Assembly (NCBI GenBank): GCA_963970005.1
Contig: CAXAMN010023684.1
Location: 551,924 to 615,923, forward strand
DNA length: 64,000 nucleotides
Reading direction: 5' to 3'
Source of the DNA: Durusdinium trenchii
Lineage: Eukaryota > Sar > Dinophyceae > Suessiales > Symbiodiniaceae
The notes below the pieces were generated by a model. It had not been told where the DNA came from. It made no database searches and saw only the letters and a program-made list of their open reading frames with translations. Shown here in pieces: positions 55,265 through 63,257 of this stretch. The first letter of the stretch is position 1. Every line of letters starts with the position of its first letter. Position numbers and translations under genes: made by a program.

Positions 55265-55346
55265 GCAATGCTTGAAGGCTGACAGATAATGTGTGTGTAT
55301 ATACACCCTGGAGTCGTCATGGGTATCTTCGGCTCTGTCAGATTTT

Positions 55347-55427
55347 AGCAGGGGGACAGAGCTCTCTGATGCTACTCTGTCCAACGAAGCTATGCATCAG
55401 AGAGGGAAGTATCCACTGCGCACCTGC
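55347..55427 (+). ncRNA. pseudoknotted structured RNA candidate, copy 3
   Basis: Stem A GGACAGAG (55354-55361) with CTCTGTCC (55375-55382); stem B CTCTCTGATGC (55362-55372) with GCATCAGAGAG (55394-55404); linker AACGAAGCT; outer GCAGG (55348-55352) with CCTGC (55423-55427). The 3' hairpin is degraded here. Both interlocked stems differ in sequence from copy 1 yet pair perfectly. Confidence 0.6.
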
Positions 55428-55644
55428 GTCACAGGTGTGTTCACAGTATTCACAAGCTGTTCCAACACGTTGTTTCCAATGAATCAACGGCTTGGAGTCA
55501 AGTGCGCTACAGGGGTTCAAGTGCCCTTCAGGGATTCAAGTCAAGTTCCGTTTGGGCTACAGGGATTCAGTGCACTACTTAGGTGCACTTAGGTTTTGTC
55601 AGGGCTTTTGAAGTCAGATCGTATGCACTTTATTGATCTATCTT

Positions 55645-55740
55645 AAGTGTGTCTCTCTTTGAAGAGTGCTTGCCGTGGATCGGCCTCACCGGTGGATGCA
55701 GTCTGTTACTGTAACGAAACGTGTCCACAGCGGGCGACAG
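55645..55740 (+). ncRNA. module T, copy 3
   Basis: AAGTGTGTCTCTCTTTGAAG ... hairpins CGG/CCG and GTTAC/GTAAC, then GTCCACAGCGGGC. It lies about 300 bp after pseudoknot copy 3, the same arrangement as at 39.9-40.3 kb. Confidence 0.35.
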
Positions 55741-55849
55741 GAACTTTACACAAATGTCGCAGCCACTTTGTTTTCATACGAACTTGGAGCAGTTCATAGG
55801 ACAAGGCCCAGGTTCCTTTTTAAGATCCAAATGGATCTCGTGCCGACCT

Positions 55850-56556
55850 GAGCTTTCTGGGTCTCTCTCTCTCTCTTTTCCTTTTCCTTCTGTCTTGGGG
55901 CATCCCTGGATGCTTGGGACATAGCTGGGGGCCACTCTCACCCTGCTCATGCTCTCTATGTTTCGTTCTTTCTTTCTTTCTTTGTGATGTGCCCCGCTTC
56001 TTTCCTTCTTTTCTTTTGTCTTCGTTCTTCTTTTTCTTGCGTTTTCCCACCGGGGTGTTCCTGGAGCTTTGTCCTATAGCGGGGAGCGTCATGTTTCCTT
56101 CTTTTATCTTTCGTTCTCTTTCCTTTCTTTTCTTCTCCTCTTCCGGTTCCTTTTCTTTTCCCGCCTCCTTCGCGTGGCGTACCTACAAACTTAAAACGGC
56201 AAGTTCCCCAGGTGTGCAAAATAAGGCTTGGTTTCTTTTCTGGCTGATCCTTTTTCACTTGGTCCCTTTCCATCGTCTTGTGCGCCTTTCCTGTTTTCTG
56301 TTCACGTATCATGTCTTCTCATTTTATTCCCTTTTCTCTTGCGCAGTCATTCGGACCTTTGCCAGCAAACTAGACTTTCATGTCTTAGAAACAGGCACGG
56401 CATGGCGCGGCCCTGTTCACTCTTCCCTTCATTTCACCTTGAAACGCTCTTGTCCCTTTTCATGTCTCTCCTTTTGACGTCCTTCCGGCTGTCGGTGCAC
56501 ATGTACCTTCCAGGCAACATTGTGGTTATCGCCCCCTACACAGGGCGTGTGTGCAT
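55850..56556. repeat. pyrimidine-rich low-complexity stretch
   Basis: TTTCTTTC, TCTTTTC and CTCTCTCT runs over several hundred bases; comparable to the pyrimidine-rich module X. The 187-codon frame 55914-56477 (mostly F, S, L) is an effect of composition. Confidence 0.7.
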
Positions 56557-56934
56557 GTGTGTGTGTGTCAACCCCTGTTCCGAAGGGTGCTTCTCGGCTT
56601 TCCATCTCATAAGCAGGGGGACAGAGCTCTCTGTCCAACGAAGCTATGCATCAGAGAGGGAAGCATCCACTGGCCATGGATGTGTACCTGCTGAACGATT
56701 TCAAGCTGTGACTCCACTTTTCGCGTTTTGATTCATGGTCCTTCATGATACGTTCCCCTAAACCCTTCACCACTTTCAGCCACTGAGCCGCCGTGAGCTG
56801 CCGTCGTGCGTTCTGCAGATGCGCAAAAAACCACTTGTTCAAACATCTACAATTTTACGGACTTTTCACCTTGCCGTTCTCTCACCATTTTTGACCTGGG
56901 AATTGAGTAAACAGCAAACCAATGTCAGAGTGTG
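56557..56934 (+). repeat. duplicated module D, copy 1
   Basis: Near-identical to 57649-58038 (starts GTGTGTCAACCCCTGTTCC, ends near AAACAGCAAACCAATGTC). Contains pseudoknot copy 4. Confidence 0.95.
56612..56692 (+). ncRNA. pseudoknotted structured RNA candidate, copy 4 (damaged)
   Basis: Outer stem (56612-56617 with 56687-56692), stem A (56619-56626 with 56629-56636) and hairpin CATCCA/TGGATG (56664-56669 with 56677-56682) are kept, but a 12-base deletion relative to copy 5 removes most of the 5' strand of stem B; its partner GCATCAGAGAG (56648-56658) remains unpaired. Confidence 0.5.
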
Positions 56935-57648
56935 AGCCGCTCAGCCGTCCCACTTGGGTGCTGGGTGTGATCCCCTTCACTGGGGCGCTGAAGCCATTCG
57001 GGAAATCATCGTTTCCATTTTTGATAACTGATTTCACCTTCTCCACTTGCGTAACTGAATTAACTGACCCAACAGCCGTCGGGCTTAAAAACGAATTTGA
57101 CAGCCGCCGGGCTTAAAAACGGCATTCCCCCCACTTGAGGCAGGTCTCTCGACCCCCCCCCACGGTGTTCTACTCCCTACCTAATTAGGGTAACATAGGG
57201 ATATGGTACTCGACACACTTGTGTGTCGGTGCCTTTCCCTCTGTTGTCCCTTTTCTAGTCTACTCCACCCGGGCGGTGTAAGACCAAAGTCCCGCTCCCT
57301 AACTAGTGCACTTAATTCACTTCGTCTAAGTATTCAGTAATTCTAGAGTGCTAGGTATTCAAACACACACACACACACGTACACACACATGGACATACAC
57401 CCCCTCCCTGCCCCCCCTTTTCCTTCTTGCGCTTTTCGTCGTTTGTTGGGCTTTCTCTCAGGCTTTTTAGGTTGCTCTTGAGGCTCGTTTCCCTACCCCA
57501 GTCAAGGGCTAAGTATTCATTTTCTTTTTTCTACACCTATCGTTCTCTCTTGCCCTCTTAGCGCTGCTCTTTCTGTGTTTCTTTCTTTTGTTTCTAAGGC
57601 TTTTTAGGTATCTATTCAGGCTTTCCACGCGAGCGCCGCCAAGCGGCA
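56935..57648. other. spacer between D modules, no gene
   Basis: Contains a (CA)n tract at about 57362-57390, a C-run near 57155-57162, and two related T-rich pieces (GGCTTTTTAGGT at about 57461 and 57598). Nothing coding recognised. Confidence 0.5.
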
Positions 57649-58038
57649 CCGTGTGTGTGTCAACCCCTGTTCCAAAGGGTGCTTCTCGGCTTTCCATCTC
57701 ATAAGCAGGGGGACAGAGCTCTCTGATGCTACTCTGTCCAACGAAGCTATGCATCAGAGAGGGAAGCATCCACTGGCCATGGATGTGTACCTGCTGAACG
57801 ATTTCAAGCTGTGACTCCACTTTTCGCGTTTTGATTCATGGTCCTTCATGATACGTTCCCCTAAACCCTTCACCACTTTCAGCCACTGAGCCGCCGTGAG
57901 CTGCAGTCGTGCGTTCTGCAGATGCGCAAAAAACAACTTGTTCAAACATCTACAATTTTACGGACTTTTCACCTTGCCGTTCTCTCACCACTTTTGACCT
58001 GGGAATTGAGTAAACAGCAAACCAATGTCGGAGCGTGG
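57649..58038 (+). repeat. duplicated module D, copy 2
   Basis: Near-identical to 56557-56934 but with the intact pseudoknot (copy 5). Confidence 0.95.
57704..57795 (+). ncRNA. pseudoknotted structured RNA candidate, copy 5 (most complete)
   Basis: All four helices perfect: outer AGCAGG (57704-57709) with CCTGCT (57790-57795); A GGACAGAG (57711-57718) with CTCTGTCC (57732-57739); B CTCTCTGATGC (57719-57729) with GCATCAGAGAG (57751-57761); hairpin CATCCA (57767-57772) with TGGATG (57780-57785). Linker AACGAAGCT at 57740-57748. Confidence 0.65.
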
Positions 58039-58153
58039 CTCACCTAGAAGCTAGTTTTCAAATTTTCCACTCCTGTACACCGTTACAGAGACCCCACCTA
58101 GTGGCTTTTTCCGTCAACTTCTGCTCTACAGCCAAGCAGGGGTCGTAGTTTAC

Positions 58154-58243
58154 ACCAGGCAGGATACATCGTCGCCTGGTCAACGAAGCTGGCGATGTAT
58201 CTGAGGATAATATGGAAGTGGGACACCACTTCCACGTACCTGC
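58154..58243 (+). ncRNA. pseudoknotted structured RNA candidate, copy 7 (divergent)
   Basis: Stem A ACCAGGC (58154-58160) with GCCTGGT (58174-58180); stem B GATACATCG (58163-58171) with CGATGTATC (58193-58201); linker CAACGAAGCT (58181-58190); hairpin GGAAGTGG (58214-58221) with CCACTTCC (58226-58233), loop GACA; tail ACGTACCTGC. The flanks do not resemble the other copies, so this is the strongest independent evidence for the fold. The outer stem is not clear. Confidence 0.6.
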
Positions 58244-58429
58244 AACAACTTTTAAGTCCATTTCGATGAGTTAAGCAATATTGTTCAGCGGACTCTCTCG
58301 CCATTCCGTTCCTCACAGGGCCATTTACAGTTTTCAGGCTTCAGCGCTCTAGTTGGGTATTGTGGTAACTAGACGTAAAGTGCTAGCTTCACGGGAAAGT
58401 CATAACTGATACAGCTCTTGCGAGCATTG

Positions 58430-58760
58430 CTCTAAGTGTGCGTGCGCACCCTGGAGCCATGTGTCTTTGCGGATTCTGCTAGACTTAGCAGGGTCCAGAG
58501 CTCTCCGATCCCACTCTGTCCAACTAAGCTATTTCCCAGAGAGGGAAGCATCCATTGGCCATGGATGCGTACTTGCAGCAAAGGTGTGGTGTTCACAAGC
58601 TGTTCCAACACGTTGTTTCCAATGAGTCAACGGCTCCGAGTCAAGTGCCCTACTGGGCTCAAATGCCCTTCAGGGATTCAAGTCAAGTGCACTACAGGAA
58701 TTCAGTGCACTATTTGGGTGTTCTTTCCCACCGAGATTTCGTCAGGGCATGTGAAGTCAG
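58430..58760 (+). repeat. module related to 55300-55600
   Basis: About 330 bp similar to 55300-55600 (CACCCTGGAG, CACAAGCTGTTCCAACACGT, CAAGTGCCCT...). Contains pseudoknot copy 6. Confidence 0.85.
58487..58576 (+). ncRNA. pseudoknotted structured RNA candidate, copy 6 (degraded)
   Basis: Linker AACTAAGCT (one change), hairpin CATCCA/TGGATG kept, stem B reduced to CTCTC with GAGAG, stem A with mismatches. Probably a decayed copy. Confidence 0.4.
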
Positions 58761-60608
58761 ACCGTGCGTTCGTTATCTTGAATTTGTGAAACTTTTACGC
58801 CTGACCCTCCTCAAGGGTATGCAGTAAAAACCTACCAGTATGAGAACACGTTGAATTGCGTTTGGTAACCTTGCAAAGCAGCGTCATCACAACTGTAATG
58901 CGTCGTGCTAGATCTGGCGCAGATAAAGCTCCAACTGGATGATTTTTTTTGTCACCCTGTTAAACCTGCATTGGGCTCTAGAACAAGAGTGCTGTTCGAC
59001 CAAAGTTTGTCGAAACCTGTGGCGTGCAAAGTGGGTGCTGTCTTAGTCAGACTTGGCTTTGTAGAAAAACCACTACAAAACTTTTGTGCATACCTGTGCA
59101 ACAGGTCTTTGGATAATTTTTAGATGTCAGGACAGGTTTCAGTTGGTTTCAGTTGCTTGTGATGTAAACAGGTCGCATCAAGGCAAAGACATGTGAAACT
59201 AATCAGATTGGAGCTATTTCCAAAGTGGTTGAGCATTTTTGAATCAGTTGCACTGTTTTGGTGTTAGATGTGCGTAGCATGAGGACTTTCCACAGCAAAA
59301 CATGTCATTTTGATCTCTACACGCCACCGCACCATTGTATGTCGGGCCCAATGATCCCAATTTTACGCAAGATGGGTTACACACCATCCCACACCCTTCA
59401 GAATCTCGTGTCTTGAGACACTGTTCATTCCCGTACTTATATCTGAAACTACCGTGGAGAAAGTTCCACAGTTTCAAGAGCTGGACAGGTCTGAAAACCA
59501 CTGAAACACTGAGCGTGAGAACACAGGCACCATCCTCATGTAGACAAATTCAACATTGTTCCAGAATAAATATATAAGCACATGATTCTTGCGCGAGAAT
59601 TAAGTGGTGGAGCCAAATGTTTCAAGATTTCGACCAATTGTCAATGTGGAGTTTCGGGCGGGCGATACATCAAGTAATTTTCGAGAGTTTCACAGTGAAA
59701 CATGGCTGTGTGGCCTCAGGTTCCATCCTAGTACGTGCCTCGGAGATGCCTTGATTTGGCATAACCTGTGGTACACTGGGCAACGTGCATTAGTAATTAG
59801 TTCGCATTCCCACTCTGGCTGCTGAGACCATGGCCTGCCGTCATGGTGCCAGGAGGTGCCAGCAGATCCCTTGTAATCTTTCGCATCCCAGTTGCCATTG
59901 CCAGGCCCAACGGCTTTGTGACGAGCTCGATCCTGCAAAGAGTGGTGTTGTTTGGAGACTTGGAATTTTGAGTTTTCCTTGCTAGTTCGCTGAAATATAC
60001 TGCGCGTTTCCTTGCTTGTTCCGTTCAGGTGACACTGGCATCTATCCTCGAACCAGCCCAGCCACCACCTGAAGCCAGAGCCCGAGAGAGGCCCACACTG
60101 GCCAATAAAACTCAAAAACTTCTTAGAACCAGGCAAGAAGGGTTTGGCCAGACAGTTTATTAGAGGCTTTTGGTGTTTCAAGATGTTTCAAGTCTAACCC
60201 AAATCTGAGTCTTGCACTGAGGCGTGCTACTGGAAGCTCACCATTGTGAACAACTGGGGTTCGACGAAGCGACTGCAGGCAACGTTGAAGTTGCTTCCTA
60301 CTGTGTACTGTAATTATTCTTGGTTAGCTGCAAGAAGTACGAAGGGCTGGGTAGGTAGTAGTAAGATGTAGTAAGATGTAAGTGATGTAAGATGTAGCAA
60401 GGAGAAAGACTTCGCTAGCACCTGAGTAAGCCACGTAAGCCACGTGGAAGCTTCAATTCTTCAAGGAAACTTCCACCCCAGAAAAGCTTCAGTGCGTTTC
60501 GGCAGGGCAGTCTCGTTGCAGAGTTGCTCTTTGAGTTCACAGTGTGTTCAACCATCCAGGTCATGTCACCCTTGAGATTGACTACCCTTATCCAGGCTCC
60601 GAGAAAGA
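58761..60608. other. unassigned stretch
   Basis: Open pieces include 58905-59123 (+; LDLAQIKLQLDD) and a 163-codon minus frame 59690-60181 (contains GNWDAKDYKGSAGTSWHHDG), with a plus frame open over the same bases. Neither can be assigned. GTAGTAAGATGTA repeats occur at about 60353-60400. Confidence 0.3.
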
Positions 60609-60815
60609 ATGAATTGTCATTGTCTGCAGTTTGAAGGTCTGAAGGGCGAAGAAGACAAAAGAATCACTACCCCAGGTACAAACAGGAGGATTGTCTCGGA
60701 TGAGGGCTTCCTTCATCGACCATCAGGCATGTTCATCTTAGACTCAGAGCCCCAACATCACCTAGTTGAATTTGCATTTGGCTCTAGCTTTTGTGTTGTT
60801 TCTATGTATTTGTGA
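60609..60815 (+). CDS. possible exon, unidentified
   Basis: Contains KGEEDKRITTPGTNRRIVSD followed by EGFLHRPSGMFILD. Charged and plausible as coding; no family recognised. Confidence 0.3.
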   Translation: MNCHCLQFEGLKGEEDKRITTPGTNRRIVSDEGFLHRPSGMFILDSEPQHHLVEFAFGSSFCVVSMYL

Positions 60816-61306
60816 ATGCTGTCGCCGTCGTTCGGGCCGCTTTGAGTGGAGAGCCTTTTTGATAGGCTGGCCATCTTGCAGGCAGGCCTGCTGCACTCCT
60901 CAGTAGGATATCATAATATATCATATAACTATATATAGAATATTATATAATTACATAAATTACATACTTATAATATAAGTAGAGAGAGTCTCCGACATTC
61001 TCACCTGATTGCCCCAAGATTTTGCCTCATGCGTCGATTGCGGCCAGAGTTGAGTCGGTCCCACTTGTCACTTGACTGTCGCTTGAGCAGGTGACTCATT
61101 GATTCGGGCGTTCGATCTAGAAACCCTGGGCCCAGAGCTCATAACTTGTTCAGTCTTTTCTTGTGAGAGAGCGAGAGGAATGCGAGAAATGGTTTGAGAA
61201 GTTTAGATACTTCCTCACAAGATCGGGATCCCTATGTACGGAAACAGAACCCCGTCTCAACATATCTCAATTATATATAAATAAATATATATATATATGT
61301 CACTTA
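60816..61306. other. AT-rich spacer
   Basis: AT-rich tract at about 60905-60985 and a TA microsatellite at 61272-61300. No gene recognised. Confidence 0.5.
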
Positions 61307-61309
61307 GGT

Positions 61310-61474
61310 GTTGACTCTGAAGCTGTACAACTCCGCCGATTAGCCAAGAAGTGTGCAGCACATCCATTCGGGAAAAACGAATGCGTCTTCATTATCCGGT
61401 GCTTGGGTTGTTTGAAGGGCATGGATGTTCTTGTGGAGCTTGCTTGCACGAGCTTGAGGTTTGTTCTACAGTAG
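61310..61474 (+). CDS. possible exon, unidentified
   Basis: Starts after a CACTTAG acceptor: VDSEAVQLRRLAKKCAAHPF, then GKNECVFIIRCLGCLKGMDV and VELACTSLR. Even composition and a good acceptor support coding. No family recognised. Confidence 0.4.
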   Translation, partial: VDSEAVQLRRLAKKCAAHPFGKNECVFIIRCLGCLKGMDVLVELACTSLRFVLQ

Positions 61475-61734
61475 ATTTCCCAGCAAGGTTTTGGGTCGTT
61501 TGCATCACAGGTACAGCATCAGCATTCTAGACATTGAAGACATGCACCGTCTGTTTTCCAATGCTACATCGGTCAGAAGCTTAGAATCCCTCAGAGTCTG
61601 TGAGGTGCTTTCCTCATAATTCTGCAAGTGCACGAGTGCTAGGATGGAAAAGTCATTGTGCAGTCAGAGCAGGGCCCTCAGAGTCGGCAAAGCAGCTTTG
61701 AAAATCTTTTCATCTGAGTGCAATAAAGAAGATT

Positions 61735-61761
61735 TGGATCATTCTAAAGGATCCTATAGGG
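61735..61761. repeat. 27-bp direct repeat, left of the minisatellite
   Basis: TTGGATCATTCTAAAGGATC CTATAGG by position; repeated with one mismatch at 62548-62574 on the other side of the array. Confidence 0.85.
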
Positions 61762-61763
61762 GA

Positions 61764-62535
61764 GGGGAGGCCATCGCTACAGGTTGGAGGCCATCGCTAC
61801 TAGGTTGGAGGCCATTGCTATGAGGTTGGAGGCCATCGCTATGAGGTTGGAGGCCATCGCTATTAGGTTGGAGGCCATCGCTATGAGGTTGAAGGCCATC
61901 GCTATCAGGCTGGAGGCAATCGCTATGAGGTTGGAGGCCATCGCTATTAGCTTGGAGGCCATTGCTATTAGGTTGGAGGCCATCGCTATGAGGTTGCCAT
62001 CGCTATTAGCTTGGAGGCAATCGCTATTAGGTTGGAGGACATGCTATGAGGTTGGAGGCCATCGCTATTAGGTTGGCTATTGCTATTAGGTTGGGGGCCA
62101 TCGCTACAAAGTTGGAGGCCAACGCTATTAGGTTGCAGGCCATCGCTATGTTGCAGGCCATCGCTATGTTGCAGGCCANNNNNNNNNNGTTGCAGGCCAT
62201 CGCTATGTTGCAGGCCATCGCTATGTTGCAGGCCATCGCTATTAGGTTGGAGGCTATTGCTATGAGGTTGCAGGCCATCGCTATTAGGTTGCAGGCCATC
62301 GCTATTGGGTTGGAGGCCATCGCTATCAGTTGGAGGCGATCGCTATTTGGTTGGAGGCCATCGCTATGAGGTTGCAGGCCATCGCTATGAGGTTGCAGGC
62401 CATCGCTATTAGGTTGCAGGCCATTGCTAATAGGTTGGAGGCTATTGCTATTAGGTGGAGGCCATCGCTATTGGGTTGGAGGCTATTGCTATTAGGTTGG
62501 AGGCCATTGCTATTAGGTTGGAGGCCATCGCTTTT
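61764..62535. repeat. 21-bp minisatellite with N gap
   Basis: Unit GGTTGGAGGCCATCGCTATGA with GTTGCAGG variants and shortened 18- and 15-bp units around 62140-62230. Ten Ns at 62179-62188. Both strands read as 7-residue repeats (MRLEAIA / IAMASNL), an effect of the period. Confidence 0.95.
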
Positions 62536-62547
62536 TGATTGAGTGCA

Positions 62548-62574
62548 TTGGATCATTCTATAGGATCCTATAGG
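62548..62574. repeat. 27-bp direct repeat, right of the minisatellite
   Basis: Partner of 61735-61761; GAGTGCA also precedes both copies. Confidence 0.85.
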
Positions 62575-62635
62575 TGCATGCAAGGGTCACCTGTACAGAG
62601 GCGGAGGAGGGGGTTGAAACTCCAGGTTTACCAGT

Positions 62636-62752
62636 ATGCTTCTGAAGCTGTATGGAACCGAAGACCTCAGCGAAGTCCCGTCGACATCTGAGCTTTGCAA
62701 TATTGTTGATGCAAGAGGGTGGCAGATTTTTGATTGCAGCATGGTGATTTGA
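62636..62752 (+). CDS. possible exon, unidentified
   Basis: 38 codons (KLYGTEDLSEVPSTSELCNI, then VDARGWQIFDCSMVI) ending in TGA. Reads like protein; no family recognised. Overlaps a 77-codon minus frame. Confidence 0.3.
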   Translation: MLLKLYGTEDLSEVPSTSELCNIVDARGWQIFDCSMVI

Positions 62753-63072
62753 TCATGTTCATTAGCACCTGCAGTGTTGTCAGTTGGTGTAACTTTTTCT
62801 GCTTTGAGCATGAGAGGCATTCCACTTTCGCCTCCGCTCGACGCCCTGGCTCGAATTAGGAATTCCTTTGGCCGAATCCTTCTTTCAGGAAGGACCCGCT
62901 ACGTGTTTTGACCTCAGGCCGAAAGAGGCCTACCGGTTCACGAACTTCGCCCTTGCAGAGGCGGCGGAAAACCACTTGGAGCTTGAGAGCTGTTTGCTAG
63001 TTGAAAACTACACCCACCTCTTTTTGCTCGACACCTTTGCCATTTTTGGTGTTACCAGTTCACCAACGAAAC
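62753..63072 (+). mobile_element. probable 5' LTR region of a second copia-type element
   Basis: Directly upstream of a PBS identical to that of the first element. The left LTR edge cannot be fixed because the 3' LTR lies outside the window. The 87-codon frame at 62868-63131 crosses the PBS and is not credited. Confidence 0.45.
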
Positions 63073-63085
63073 TGGTAGCGGAGCC
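63073..63085 (+). promoter_or_regulatory. primer binding site of the second element
   Basis: TGGTAGCGGAGCC, identical to 45625-45637 although the surrounding sequences are unrelated. Confidence 0.75.
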
Positions 63086-63257
63086 TCGGCTTCGCTGGCC
63101 GGGGCTCCCGCTGGTTCACGAGAGGCTTTGACCGGAGTGGATCAGCGGTCCTTGCACGAAGAGATCCAGGGCACGCTTGGTGAACTTTGCTTGTTGGCCA
63201 TTTCCCTTCATCCGAACTCATTGCGCGAGTCTTGCAGTATATCTTCTACCCGAAGGG

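Noticed and set aside
55362..55392. Hammerhead ribozyme core (CTGATG ... CGAA)
   Set aside because: The CTGATG part is absent in the other copies and is engaged in stem B; the remaining hammerhead core bases are missing.
55914..56477. 187-codon F/S/L-rich ORF
   Set aside because: Caused by a long pyrimidine-rich tract.
61784..62369. Seven-residue repeat protein (MRLEAIA) on the plus strand and IAMASNL on the minus strand
   Set aside because: Pure effect of a 21-bp minisatellite; both strands are equally open and unit-length changes break the frame.
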